In this document: positions 21,530-33,304 of the stretch, piece by piece
Position numbering within the stretch: the stretch's first letter is position 1
How the letters are laid out: each line of letters opens with the position of its first letter
DNA from: Pyrrhosoma nymphula
Taxonomy: Eukaryota; Arthropoda; Insecta; Odonata; Coenagrionidae
NCBI GenBank assembly: GCA_963573305.1
Contig: OY754335.1
Location: 48,381,985-48,445,984 of the forward strand
Direction: 5' to 3'
Length of the DNA stretch: 64,000 bases
Translations under genes and position numbers: made by a program
Notes under the pieces: generated by a model
Database searches by the model: none
What the model was told of the DNA's origin: nothing
The model's input: the letters and a program-made list of their open reading frames with translations, nothing else

Positions 21530-21785
21530 AAAATGCCGTTATTCAACTGCTTGCAAGAAATTTCATAAAAGCGAGAATCATTTCTGATATGTCTCCGACT
21601 GTGACAACGCTCCCTTTCATCTTGCGACGTCGTCAATTTCCAGTGATTCCGGCATATGCGATTGCAATCAACAAGTCGCAGGGTACCAGTCGTTTGATCA
21701 CGTTGGATTTCAACTTCAAACAGCAGTATTCTCACACGGACAAGTGTACGTTGCTCTCTCTCTCTCTCTCTAAAATAAACGAAAA
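21530..21785 (+). pseudogene. Helitron helicase C-terminal relic
   Basis: In one frame: QLLARNFIKARIIS, TLPFILRRRQFPVIP and AYAIAINKSQGTS, then LDFNFKQQYSHTDK. This is the end of the Pif1-like helicase of Helitron RepHel proteins, where the family carries FAMTINKSQGQ and FSHGQLYVALSR. Here the second motif is degraded and a CT microsatellite (21,752-21,770) replaces its end. The HUH replication-initiator domain is not in the window and no Helitron 3' hairpin with CTRR was found. A fossil fragment. Confidence 0.85.
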
Positions 21786-21889
21786 GAATGTATTTTTTTT
21801 AGTGTTGGGAATAAACTCATGATATCAAGTGTCACTTAATTTCAATATCTTTCCTGAATAATTGGGCGCCACGGGCGCATTTTAAAACC

Positions 21890-22495
21890 TAGTTTATTAA
21901 TAGTCTCCTGAAATGCACTGCCGAGTGAGCAGGGTCTGAAACGAATTGAAAGCGTCTGCGTGGATGGCTTTCACGAAGTGAGCAGCGTCGGTATAGCAAA
22001 TGAATGTATGTATCTCCAACTATAAATATGGCTACAACAAAAAATAAGCTTGGAAATTTACTGACCACGTTTTCCAGTAGTGTGGTCAGTGTACAATAAA
22101 AACTTTTATACACAAGAACAAGGTCATTACACTAAATGAAAAGTAAAAAATACTAATGAGTTCAGTCTTCTTACATAACTTAGGCCGCCTCCTGCAGCGT
22201 TTTTAAACATAGGTATCATTATTCCTTTGACTGTATTTAATGAAAAAATTTTACAGAACAGCTTATAAAAATATTATTCACAAAATGTTGCATTAATTAC
22301 CATAGTTCGTTTGAAAGCTCCCCTAGTTCGCCGATACGCAATCTGCTCTGAGATGTGTGGTAATGGCCATCGCTTTCGGCCACCCGCTTCTCTTTCCTTC
22401 GGCATAATTGTTTGCTCTCATCCTGTCCTCCATCCTCCTCTTTCGTTCCTTTATTCCCTTTCATCCTTCCCTTCACAATCCCACACCCTTTCTTT
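21890..22495. other. No recognisable feature
   Basis: Ends in a C/T-rich tract (22,385-22,498) directly beside the LINE insertion. No gene recognised. Confidence 0.4.
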
Positions 22496-22499
22496 CATT

Positions 22500-23046
22500 C
22501 GCGTATTGTGGGAAGATTTTCGGATGAAAAAGTAAAAGAGAGGTGCTATTTCACACTCGTCCGGCCACACCTTGAATATCCAGCGAGCATATGGGATCCG
22601 GTGCAGAAAGACTTAATCCGGGAACTTAATAAAATACAAAGGAAAGCTGCGCGATTCGTCAAAAACTGCTACGGGCGTACAGACAGCGTTACACAGATGT
22701 TAAACGAATTAGGCTGGGAGCCGCTAGAGACTCGGAGGCTGCGCGCTAAGCTTAGATTGCTTGAACAATTGAGAATAGATATCTTTCAGAGCGACACGGA
22801 GAACATCATATTATAACCCCACTATATTTCCAGGTCCGACAGAAACGATAAATTAAGAGAGATAGATTATGCCGAACGGATAGGTATGGGAATTCGTTTT
22901 TCCCCCGAACAATAAGGGACTTCAATAAATGCTAGGCGTAATTTCATTAGAGCGTTTCCTTTTTATATGTAAACGGCTGGTGTCCTAACACCCCCCGCCA
23001 CACGCCTATTGAGGTGGCTTGCGGGGTAATATGTACATATAGATGA
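22500..23046 (+). mobile_element. 5'-truncated LINE insertion (family L1 of this window)
   Basis: Same family as 13,249-14,608, beginning at the codons for RIVGRFSDEKVKERCYF. It keeps the whole 3' untranslated block and a decayed tail (tatgtacatatagatg). Confidence 0.9.
22501..22935 (+). pseudogene. LINE reverse transcriptase C-terminal fragment, damaged
   Basis: Equivalent to the last third of the 13-kb protein: EKVKERCYFTLVRPHLEY, IWDPVQKDLIRELNKIQ, LNELGWEPLETRRLRAKL. A TAA at 22,814 replaces the leucine or glutamate codon of the reference copy, and a small insertion near 22,865 (gatagattatgcc) shifts the frame, as does a base change in the final codons (gctagg for gcaagg). More decayed than the copy at 6.8 kb. 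Confidence 0.9.
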
Positions 23047-23049
23047 TGG

Positions 23050-24225
23050 ATCCTCCGCCCTCTGCTGCCGAGGGACGGCTCCCTGAGTCGAGTCGTGAGT
23101 TGAATGGACAACGCGCTCGTGTTTGAAAAAAATAAATCGGAAATGAAAGCGAAAGGTTTTTTTTTTGCTTGAATCTGTTTTCCCCCTCTCTTTCTTACTC
23201 ACCAAAAAATATAGCTCCTGCACCCTCTCAGCGAAAGGTTCTCGGGCCCTACTGACGAGTGAGTTTAGGCAGAGAGAAGAAACCTTTTCTTCGCGGTTGA
23301 ATGGTACATCTAACCCCCCTGGGCCCAACCCTAAAGCTGAGACGGAAATATCTTTTCCACCATTTCTTTTTACTTTTACGCATCTTTCATCGCCACTTAA
23401 AAAGTCTAGGGGCTGGTGTGCTTTGGTTGCTTCCTTTCACGCAATCCTCTATAGCGAAGTGAGTTGTGAAAACGAATCAAATCTCTTTTCTCTGTGCATA
23501 CGTGGTACATACCCCCTTTCCAATAGTGACCTTAAGTTCGGACACAACCGGGCGTGTATACCCCTCGAACCCTCGATAGTATGGGCCTTGCTGGGGTTCC
23601 ACCATGACTGCAGAGTCAAAACAAATACTGTTCGAGGTTGGTTCTAAAAGAAATCTGACTAAAGTCGTACAACTTTTAACTATCATATTTGCAACATTAT
23701 AAATGTTTGTTTTCTTCAAAAGTCCTTCCCTCTGCTTGCAACTCACCGCTCCCATCGTTTCAGCCAGTGTTCGAATAACATTTCGGAGGCTGCTGTCTCT
23801 GCGAATTGTGTTGAATTTCGTCGACACTTCGAAAACGATATCCTTTCGGAGCGGTTTTTAACTTTGGGAACAAAAGTCTGCGGGAGCCATTTCTGAAGAG
23901 TACGAAGGGTTTGGAAGGACAGTCACTTCTCCAGCCGTAAAGTATTCATCGAAATGAAGAGATGAGTGACTTGGCACGTTGTCGCGATGCGACACCCATA
24001 TGTTGTTTTCCCATAGCTTGAGTCTCATACAGGCACACGCCCTCTTTCAAAAGCTTGGAAACTTGTAGGTTAAACTGCTTTTTAATAATCTGACCTTGAG
24101 GCACAAATTCGTGATGGTCTATTCATGTTCTTAGATGTTTCCCTCAACCCGTGCGGTTATGTGACCTGTGACATTTACGTTCTTTCCGTCCATTGCTATA
24201 CATTTCTATGATTATTGTCAGTGAG
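23050..24225. other. No recognisable feature
   Basis: A 160-codon frame (23,165-23,647) and a 116-codon antisense frame (23,477-23,827) have no family signature I recognise. They may be parts of undetected repeats. Confidence 0.35.
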
Positions 24226-24229
24226 TTCA

Positions 24230-24650
24230 ACCTTAAGGTAGTTTGAGCGAGATTTTTTCCTAGTAATAATAGAGTCCATGTTTAAATAATATTTTTTGAT
24301 TAAAACATCTGCAAGAAGCACAAAGTAAATACTGTAACATAAATGACGCAAAAACTTGGTTTTGAATTGCTGAAATTCTCAGTAATTAGCCAAATACACC
24401 AGTATAAGTTTATAACTTGACTCATTTTTTTCACGTCTTACGCTAAAAACGCCTAAACAAATGAAGATTTTTTTTGCGATTCTGTAACATTTGCTGTGGT
24501 GAATATTTTATTAATTCTTCAAAATGTTTGAGCATACAAACTACCCATTGACAACTAAATTTCTGACGAGATGTATGCGTTATAAATTCCTCTCTTTTTT
24601 AAATTAGTCTCTCTGGATTGCAAACCCGTACCATTAGGGTGATTAAAAAT
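24230..24650. repeat. Unnamed repeat family R2, copy 1
   Basis: Realigns to 32,720-33,130: GTAGT(T/C)TGAGCGA, TAATGACGCAAAAACTT, CCAGTAATTA-like, and the later TCTATGAGTTA-like and GCA(A/T)ACCCGTA segments. Diverged, non-coding. It stops about where the inverted partner region of copy 2 begins. Confidence 0.65.
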
Positions 24651-24654
24651 TCAG

Positions 24655-26510
24655 CAATGTTCGAAATTTCGACCAGCTTAGTCGGTTCTTGGTTCCAATC
24701 CGGTAAAAAAGAAAGGGAAAAAATTTGGGCTCGATCGGACAACATATAGAGGTCGTGCAACGGCTTCAAATTATGGAAAAAAATCGATTTTCCTGTTAAA
24801 AAATACACATTTGCCTTAATTACAGGGGCAAAGGGGGAGATTCTGCAATGATTCCAAAATCAAGTAGACAGTGATTTATTCTCTTCGGATTCAGAAAAAG
24901 TGGCCCAAGAAGTTTTGTTGCATGATAACTCCAAGCAGGACCTCGGTAGGCACAATGAGACGCAGCACAGTGATGAGCGGGAGAAGCTCAAGTCGTACCC
25001 TGGTGGGTGTATTAGCTAGCGCTTGAGTTCCGTCTCAGACGAAGACGATTTGAAGAGTGAAGGCAAAGTGACGAAATGATCATAGGCAGGTATTCCATCC
25101 CTTACTATTCGTGCTATTCCATCGGATTTTCTTATTGGAAATACCAACAAGCGAGAAAAATACGGCGAGGGTCACTTCCAGTTCCACGGTCATTTGTTGT
25201 TCCTTCACCCACCTGCACCATAGGTCATGCGTTCAGAGTTTCCGAGAAGGAAAATACAGCCCTTTCTGCTATAAATTTTTATTTTTACCATTTTCTGAAA
25301 TGTTCTCAAAGACGTTTCCCTAAGCATGCCATATTATAGAATAAATATTTACCATTTGGAAAATACTTGGTGTTAAAGTTTTTATAGCTGATTGCGCGAC
25401 TTACAATTAAAATATTTCACACCGCTGCCCAACTCATACAGTTGAAGGATAAATTATCATCAAACTACTTCTATCTAGTTTCTGTGTGCACAAGAAACGC
25501 AATCAAAAGGTTTGAATTCACGTTCAGTCAGAGATTATATATTTTTACCGCCTTACTAATCATGATTTTCCACTATCGGATCGATTCAAATTTGCGGTAA
25601 AGGGTGTACTGGAATGATAAAAACAATACATGCGGGTGGAAATTTTCTGCGGCATAACTGCAGGTTCAATTCTGAATTAAAATGGGAAGTGAACCTTTTA
25701 ACATCGGTGCTATAGAGTTAGAAAAATCAAATATTAAACGACGGAATATAACAAGTGGAGATTCAACATTTCACAACACAAAGATGGATGGACAATGAAA
25801 CATTCGAAAGCTGCATTTCCCCAGGTGCGGGGCGACTGGCCAAGGCCCGCTCACGGAGTAGGAATCGGGGCTCTGGGGAACAAGCTTCGATATCGTGGAT
25901 TCATATCTCATCCACTCCCGCAGAACTCAGCCGCCTCGGCCGTACTCGGAGAGTCGTGAGAGCATTTTTCTGTCATACCAGGTTACGCGGGACACTTGAC
26001 CTTGAAGGGAAGCGGGAGGCTTTCAGGTTGAGAACAGAAACACCATCTAGCGGAGAAAAATCGAAATACATGGCCGTCCAAAAAAGTTATTCGCAATTCG
26101 CTATAAGCGTTGGCAATCTGAATTACTCGATGGTTATACCTTAATCCAATTACAATTATACATTCCAAAGGAAATAAGTCAGCTTCAATCAAAGAGCCCT
26201 AATGTCTTTTCGGGAAAGTAAATTTCTGGTCTACGCATACTGGGAGAGAGCCGTAATTCAATGATTTCTTAAGACACAATATCTCCGCTAAAAATTAAGA
26301 CGTAAATAATTTTGCGAGCAATAGAAGGAAAATTAATTTTTTGTATTTCTCATATTTTTTCATATTCCTGACAGTGAAAAAGCAATTTGATGATGGAGTG
26401 TTTTGAAGGAGACATTTTTTTACAAATTTCGGTTACCATCGTGAAAATTGAAAGCAATAGGTATGATTTCTGCAGGAAAAAGAAAGATGCAAGTCCTTAG
26501 TATAAGTCAC
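24655..26510. other. No recognisable feature
   Basis: The longest frame is 129 codons at 25,755-26,144, without known motifs. Nothing else supported. Confidence 0.4.
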
Positions 26511-26514
26511 AAAC

Positions 26515-26645
26515 GTTTTACTTCAGAAGTGCAATATTTCACAGAGGAAAAATCATTCGCCTTGACCGGGATTTGAACCCGGATCTCTCGATTCGCGCCG
26601 AGTTAAGCTAATGAGGTGTACTTCTCCCATGTGGATTATTTGGTG
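26515..26645 (-). mobile_element. tRNA-derived SINE fragment
   Basis: The minus strand carries a tRNA-like T arm, CCGGGTTCAAATCCCGG, whose core GGTTCAAATCC is a perfect pol III B box, followed by TCAAGGCGAATGATTTTTCC, TCTGTGAAATATTGCACTTC. The front (anticodon side) is degenerate: ATTAGCTTAACTCGGCGCG. It is not a tRNA gene because the acceptor stem is missing. Related tails are at 26,840-26,920, 36,655-36,720 and 46,900-46,970. Confidence 0.75.
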
Positions 26646-26772
26646 GCTTCATAGGAGCATGGTGGTCAGAACTTCTAGACATATGATGCCGAGCAGTCCA
26701 AATCGTGCGCCAAGCGCCACAGTCCGCGAGGATAAAGCCATACATAGAACACATTGAGGTGTTCGCTCTTTG

Positions 26773-26982
26773 ACTAATTTTCAGGAAACCGGGACTAGCC
26801 ACGGTAGTTACCTTTACGGAGTCACCCGCAAGTGCACTTAAGTGCGATATTCCACACAGGAAGAAACCATTCGCCTTGCCCACTTGCCAACTTTTCCTCT
26901 GTGGAATATCGCACTTATGTACACTTGCAGGTGACTCCGTAAAGGTAACTACCGTGGATAGTCCCGGTATCCTCAAAATTAG
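26773..26982. repeat. Inverted pair of SINE 3' tails (foldback)
   Basis: CTAATTTTCAGGAAACCGGG at the left returns inverted as CCCGGTATCCTCAAAATTAG at the right, and the arms also share CCACGGTAGTTACCTTTACG, GAGTCACCCGCAAGTG and GTGCGATATTCCACA. Arms are about 88 bp, the spacer about 35 bp, and the spacer contains ATTCGCCTTG, the tail motif of the tRNA SINE. So this is two 3' halves of one SINE family facing each other. Confidence 0.85.
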
Positions 26983-27591
26983 TTTTACTTCATAGCTGTT
27001 AGGGTGCTGTTGTACTACTTTTTTTAGGCGTTTTCACGGTAACTGCAGAATTCTCCTGACAAAATTCTTGTGTTGCCATAGCTCGGTAACTAAAGAGTTC
27101 GACCGCTTGTTCACGGGACAAAAATGCTTTGAATTATTTCTTCCCCTACCACCTGCTGGAGTATTGCAGATTCTTTGTGATTTATTGTGTCTGATCTACT
27201 TTCCACCTTAGAAAATGTTTTTACGGTCAATTTTAAGGCCTACGACAGCATATACGAGTAAAACTCCTGGTTTTAGATAAGTATTTAGCGAGCTGATGCA
27301 AGAATTACAAAAAAATAAAGAAAACTTAGGGTAAAAAAATGAAGGAGGAAGGGGAAACCTATTCAATTTAAGCCGTGGGTAATTTTCGTCACATGCCGCC
27401 GACAACTTGTAATCCCTTAGCTTGATTAATTTCCAGTGGAAGTTTTTTGTGCCGTATTTCCTTCGTATGTCCTCATGCTCCGGCTAATTTCATCCTCATT
27501 AAAATCTATTTTTGAGTTTTCCTCGCACCTTAGAAGAAATCCCTTATTGGGATCAATTCTGTATTGACAAGGGGCGTAAAATGGACTTCTT

Positions 27592-27808
27592 AAGGCCGTT
27601 TTACACAGTACATTTGTTTGTACAAACTCTTCCGTGAACTCTTGCATGAGACAAAATGTATCGTGTAAAACGGCAAATTGTATGAACGCTTGTGCGAATG
27701 TCTCAATGCCTGCACGGGAAATAGAACCTGTTCTAATTTCGTTGAGACAAACGTACAATCTCACGTACATTCGTTTGTTCAAAATCTTTCATCGTGTTAA
27801 ACGGCCTT
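27592..27808. mobile_element. MITE with AAGGCCGTTT ends
   Basis: AAGGCCGTTTTACAC at the left is inverted at the right as GTGTTAAACGGCCTT. Flanks CTTA and TTAG allow a TA or TTA target duplication. The interior repeats the theme (TCGTGTAAAACGGCAAA at 27,660) so the element has an internal copy of its end. 217 bp, non-coding. Confidence 0.8.
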
Positions 27809-27819
27809 TAGAACAGTTT

Positions 27820-28400
27820 GAAATTGTGAATTGCCCCGCTAAACTTTGTAATGACCATATGTTCCCCTCCCAGTCACCTTTCCTTTACGTCACACTACCA
27901 TCCCTCCACAACTCTCAACCTTAATTCCCTCATGCTTTTAAACCTTTTTGGGAGTCTATTTCTTCATCCCTCCCCCCCCCCCTTCCTTTGTTGTTTTCTT
28001 ATGCAAGCAATCCCAAGAACGCCCTTCCCCACCCTCCTTCAAAAACAGCCTTGTCCGTTACTTATGCTCCCCACCCTCTCCCCCCCTGTTTTCAAATCCC
28101 CCCCTCCACCCACGGATACCTATATAAGTGTAAGCCACCCAACTGTTTGTACCTTAAGATGGCATGGGATGCTGAAACCCGGGTCGTTTCTTTAAAATAA
28201 AGTGTGGAGTAACAACCAAGTGCTTTTTTATTATTAAAAAAGACTTTTCTCCAAAAAGCAAAGTTTTCCTTGCCACTGCGGTCGATGAAACCAACAATGT
28301 TCTCTTTTCCTTTTTTTTCTTTATCTCTCTTAGTTTACTTTTCCTACGATCCTTTGTTCGTCCGAAAAGTGACTCTGAAATGGTATCACACCGTAACCTA
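27820..28400. other. C/T-rich stretch without recognised gene
   Basis: Pyrimidine-rich from 27,840 to 28,120 with runs of C (27,969-27,981). The frames here (96-114 codons) are low-complexity by-products. Confidence 0.4.
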
Positions 28401-28408
28401 CGCGATTT

Positions 28409-28866
28409 ACAGGCCTGAACATCCGAATCTCGATCAAACTCTTTGTAAATAATGGACCTAAAATGTTCAATGCCCTTACGGAGGCAAGGGAAAAAACATC
28501 GTATACATGGTTATTAAGGCAGGTAAGACTTGGTCAGTACCGTAAATTTTTTTAAAATAAGATGATGAATTACGGCTGCTAGTTTCAAGAATTCTTAAAC
28601 CACTGGAGTCCGCTGTAGTTAAAATATAAGGACCCGAAATATAAGAACGCGTATTCCAAGTGACAAGATTTTCCTTGACGATTTATCTGGAGCACATTCC
28701 TCTCAAATAAATAGCACCTTGCGTATTGTGAAAGCAGGAGTCGGTTGTGTATCTGACGGGATTGAAAGGTGTTGAAACGGGTGTAGAACTTATTGGGAAA
28801 AAAGGTAGGTAGCTGTTGTCTCGTACTGTTTCTAACCAAACTTCTACTTACCTCGACTTCAACTCG
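28409..28866. repeat. Unnamed repeat family R1, copy 2
   Basis: Partner of 16,795-17,231, same orientation, 11.6 kb away. Confidence 0.75.
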
Positions 28867-28869
28867 TTA

Positions 28870-30845
28870 ATCACATTACAAGGGGAATCAAATGTAAGTC
28901 TATATAAGTGAATTTTTAATGAATAAACATTTATTTGTTTTTTATTCATGTGGCTGCTATTAACAACTTAATGATAAATTAATTGAAGAAGCGATAATGG
29001 AGTGAACACTAATGTGAAATAATAATTGGAGCTAAAACTTCGATTGCCTCTCTAGCGAGCGCTTTATATGTATAACATAGTACAGAAGTTCCACTTCTAC
29101 CGTGCATCCACGAAACTACACACCCATTTTTGTATGGTACCGAAGTTTATTTTGGCGATTCCGTAAAAAGTATTACGGTATATGATAAAGTTATTCTTTT
29201 TGGATAATTGATAAAACATGCAAACGACACCCCGATACATTTCTGTCGCGATCTTTGCGTCGTAACTTCCTTTGCTTATTTTTTAATAAAGCCGTTCCAT
29301 ATCCCATGTGGAAAACGTCCTCTTTGTTGACAGATCTCTCTAAAAGTATTAAGGTGAGTGGCTGATGTTTTTGTATTGTAAAGGACATCAGATTTTTATT
29401 TGTCATGAGCCCAAATTCATTAACGTAGTAGGGCTTTTTTCTGGCGGTACGCGGCGTAACTGCGTTCCGGCACCTTTTTTGGTCGAAATATATTGCCTGA
29501 ACTTGTATAAATCAGTCTGAGGTCATTTGGATATTTTTCATTAATTAATTCTCAGATTTAATGTTGGAATTAAGGATGCAGTTCATCTTCCAGATAGTGA
29601 GTACATTACGAAAGTAGCACTTACGGGAAATGTAACTCTTATGGATATCGTATCTCTTATGGACAACTGAGATTCAGCACCTTTATTTATAGAAAAAAGC
29701 CCTGTGCGTAGTGATATCTCGTTCAAAATACCTTAATAAGTTCATATCTTAAAATAAAAATTTCACCTGTCTTTGACTGACTTGCATTCTTGCATCAATA
29801 TCGCTTGTACCCTAAGAATCGACAAATTCAAACATTACCGCAGCATTTTCCATTGTTTTAAAAATGAAACTCAAATTGCGTGGGCTTCAATTCTTAATCA
29901 GTAGACGAAACAGAAATATTAGTTCATAACGCGGCCAAGGTGGAAAGCATAGATTTACGGCACTTGCTATTTTGCGGGCAGGGCATCTGTAGATAAAGTA
30001 GAAAACTGCGGTCTCTGGATTAATGTTTTTCTTGAAAATGTTTTTTCAAGAAATAAAAGCTTTAGAAAATAATTTTTTTAAACTAACAACATTTTAAAAA
30101 AATGAAGACTTACATTCTTCCATGGAAATTTTCATGGTAAAAAATATGATTTTTTGGTCGCAGTTTTCCTTTTTAATTTTAAGCAACTTCTTCATTACTA
30201 CGCTGAAACATACCTGTTTCAAAAGTATAGTGCATTTCTATCTGAATACGATGTTATTCATAATTTTCTTATATTTGAAAAGTAAAAGATGTTCTAAGGT
30301 TTTCCTTTGAATATCATTTACGTCAAAAGGCAATTATGACGCTGTTTAAAAATGGTCGTTAAAAAATCCAAGGAGTTAAAAATAAAAATTATTTCATACC
30401 TTGTTTTGAACGTCTAACATACGGATAAACTAACGGGCAGAAATCTCAGAAAAGTTATAAAGAAAACGTTGAGCGATATGGTTTGGATGATTTCACATGG
30501 ATTTTGGATGATTTCACATGGCCCGATGCGTCTTTTTTTCGACTCTCAATGTTTCATATTTACTCTACATTCGCCGTCTTTATCAGATCTGTCCTTGTAT
30601 ATTTCCTCTCTCGCACCCCTGTTTTTTTTGCATTTTAAAGAGGATCGCATTTCCGGCCCCGAGTGATGAACGACCAAGTCGAACAGGTTCCGTATCGTGT
30701 AACACTTTCCGGGGTGGCATTCATACGGTATGCGGTCTACAGTGTATTAAAATTTTATGGAACGTGGATAATATTTTAGTCCTATAAATACTTTGAACCA
30801 ACACAACATTTAAAAAAATATTTTCTATAACTTGGGGCTGCAGAC
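28870..30845. other. No recognisable feature
   Basis: AT-rich. A two-unit tandem repeat (TTTGGATGATTTCACATGG, 30,483-30,520) is the only local structure I see. Confidence 0.45.
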
Positions 30846-30849
30846 CAGA

Positions 30850-31225
30850 GAATATTAGGAGCCTTAGAATCCTGGTGATGGAGGCGGGTGCTGATAATCA
30901 AATGGACGGATAAAATAAGAAATGAAGAAGTATACAGAAAAGTAAAAGACTAAAGGACCGTATGGAACAATATATATATATATATAACAGAAGAACCAGA
31001 TGGAGTGGGCACAAGCTTTGTGGTTCAAGGGTTTATGAGGAATATAGAAGAAGGAATAATAAGTCACAAAAGGAAGGCCAAGGGATAAATATATGGACCA
31101 AATAAAGATGAAAGCACGTACAAAAGAATAACTACCAGGGAGTAAGAGAACTAGCAATGCATAGGTAACAATGGAGGGCTACAGTCAAACCAATCTTAGG
31201 ATTGAACGACCATTGAATGAAATGG
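30850..31225 (+). pseudogene. LINE reverse transcriptase C-terminal relic (WRA..NQS type)
   Basis: Across frames: LGALESWCWRRVL, IKWTDKIRNEEVYRKVKD, then HEGLLRN-like FVVQGFMRNIEEGIISHKRK, MDQIK, YQGVRELAMHR and WRATVKPI. This is the characteristic end of a common arthropod LINE protein (family pattern: WCWRR, KWTDKI.NEEVL, GHI.R...LL..I.EG, WR.AV.QS.D). Several stops and frameshifts; an AT dinucleotide run (30,968-30,985) has expanded inside it. No polymerase domain remains. Confidence 0.85.
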
Positions 31226-31379
31226 AAAGCGCTCCATGACTGGACTAAACGCGGAAATATTTAGCGAAGAAAGGTTGAATGATCGGATTGCTATGGTCCT
31301 ATAAGTAATAAACCATGTTTTCTATACTGGCAAGCTCGAAGACACGATACATAACAAATGAACGGTGAAAAGCGCAAGG

Positions 31380-31605
31380 GGTAAAAAATGAAAGAAAACT
31401 GCGCGCTTAAGGTGGTTGGAGCTTCATATCACTTCACATAATATGAGATGAATTTTGCCTCAGTTTAAGCAAAAATATCTCTTCTTTCCATTGAGTACAA
31501 AGTATCTGCCACTTACCATTGTACATTCCGAAATATTTCCCAAGAAATACTATTATTTTTCCATGCGAAATGTTACGCGTGTACACTCAAGAGAGACTTT
31601 CTTTA
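31380..31605 (-). repeat. Unnamed repeat family R2, inverted copy
   Basis: Reverse complement of 33,075-33,300: AGTCTCTCTTGAGTGTA against AGTCTCCCTTGAGTGCA, then TATGTGAAGTGATATGA against TATATGAAGTGATATGA, with the flanking AAAGAAAACTG / CAGTTTTCT. About 225 bp, diverged. Confidence 0.75.
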
Positions 31606-31919
31606 ACAGGAGAGGAATATCTATCGCATAGTTCTCGCCAGAAATACGTGTGTAGTTTGTATACTTTATCAACTATTTTTTAAAATAAATCTGCTAGACT
31701 AGGATAAGCTGCTAGACTCGGTTCCTTATTTTGTAAGTTTGTTAACCTTCTTTTTATTGTTTTTACATATGACGGCCTGTATTTTTGTTCAAATGTACAT
31801 ACTATTGTACTATTTTTTTAAATAGTCAGGTAGTAAAATATACTTTAAACGTCTAAATCTCGCCCTATTAAGTAAATAAATAATTATATCTAAAAACCTA
31901 AATATATATATTACAAAAA

Positions 31920-31960
31920 ACTCTTACGTTTCGACGGTCAAGCCGTCATTGTCGGTGGTA
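31920..31960 (-). repeat. Hairpin with GAAAC motif (Penelope-like)
   Basis: The minus strand reads ACAATGACGGCTTGACCGTC then GAAACGTAAG. GACGG and CCGTC form a stem ahead of GAAAC, the stem II to GAAA arrangement of hammerhead ribozymes; the CTGATGA box is degraded to ACAATGA. Confidence 0.3.
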
Positions 31961-32014
31961 GAATACTGAAAAAAACGTATTGAATTGTGCCCTATTTTTT
32001 ATAACTGCCACTTA

Positions 32015-32150
32015 GCGTTCAGAGTTTTGTAATTGTTTCGTTGGCCAATAAACGAACTCTTCTCGAGTTACACGACGGACCAATTTGCAGGGTTGTGCCA
32101 TTGTTTAGTTGACGAATAAACTCTTCTCGTGCTACACGACGGATAGCCTT
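32015..32150 (+). repeat. Two-unit tandem repeat, about 65-bp period
   Basis: TTGGCCAATAAACGAACTCT, TCTCGAGTTACACGACGGA is followed by TTGACGAATAAACTCTTCTC, GTGCTACACGACGGA. Both units also share a preceding ATTGTTT(C/A)GTTG. Confidence 0.75.
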
Positions 32151-32719
32151 TCCCTGCGAGCATAGTTTTACTATTTTTGTACGTATGAACAAACTTCAAC
32201 ACACTGAGCTCCCACTGTAGTGAAGATAGCGAAAATGGTGGAGTTGGTAGTGAATAAAGTGTGTATTATTATAAAGTTACTTACCTGCTGCTTTTTGAAA
32301 TTATAGATATTCCTCATAGTTGACGCGCCTTTTACCCAGTACATAAGGCCCATTTTTCCATATTTTATCTCGTATCGAAATTAAGAGGTCATCGGTGAAC
32401 CTCAGTTGCCAAGTCACCTGCGAGGTAAATAATATTCTTTCTTGTAATGGCCGTCACTGTGAATCTTGCTTGCATTTGAATATGCCGACCTATGGCATAG
32501 GTATTTAATTCAAGAGGATTTCGCTTGATGGCCTTAGTTGCAAGCGGGAAGTGTGTTTCAAAGGCCGATTTGTAGGAAAATTTATGATCCCTAGCATACA
32601 CCAGTTTATAGTGCACTTCCGGCGATGAACACAATCCTCTTTAACAATTGAGGGTGAAAACTACGTTCAGTTGCGGAAATAATTAGCGAAGGAAGGTTAA
32701 ATGTTAATTTTCGCGAAAA

Positions 32720-33300
32720 ATTATTTAGGTAGTCTGAGCGACATTTTTCCCTAGTCATAAAGGAGACCATAATTTTAGCAACTGTAAGATACATGAAGTA
32801 AATATTGTAATATTAATGACGCAAAAACTTTGTTTTTAATTGAAGAAATTCCCAGTAATTAATTGTACGCAGGTATATATGTGCTCATAAGGTGTTAACT
32901 TCACACATTCATTTCAGGCCGTACACTGAAAATGCCTTCACAACCGAATTTTTTTTCGATTCCGTCAAAATTACTGCGGCGAGTGATTGCTTTATTTTTA
33001 TAAATAGTCAATAAAGTATACAAATTGCATACTTAAATTTCAGGCGAGATCTATGAGTTAGAAATTCTTCGTTATTTAAAGCAAGTCTCCCTTGAGTGCA
33101 TACCCGTAGCATTTCCCATGGAAAAGGGCCAGTATTTCATGGCAAATATCTCGGAAAGTATAATGGTAAGTACCGGATATTTCGTTCTCATTGGAAAGAT
33201 GAGATATATTTGCTAAATTGAAGAAAAATTCATCTAATGTTATATGAAGTGATATGACGTTCAAACCACCGTAAGAGATCAGTTTTCTGTCTTTTTTACC
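32720..33300 (+). repeat. Unnamed repeat family R2, longest copy
   Basis: The first 410 bp match 24,230-24,650 and the last 225 bp match 31,380-31,605 inverted, so this copy shows the greatest extent of the family (at least 580 bp). No coding capacity. Confidence 0.7.
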
Positions 33301-33304
33301 GCTT

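Noticed and set aside
21752..21770. Serine/leucine-rich coding in the Helitron relic
   Set aside because: It is a CT microsatellite that has replaced the last conserved helicase motif.
26555..26640. A tRNA gene on the minus strand (perfect B box and T stem)
   Set aside because: No acceptor stem or anticodon arm can be formed and the same tail recurs at several places, so it is a tRNA-derived SINE.
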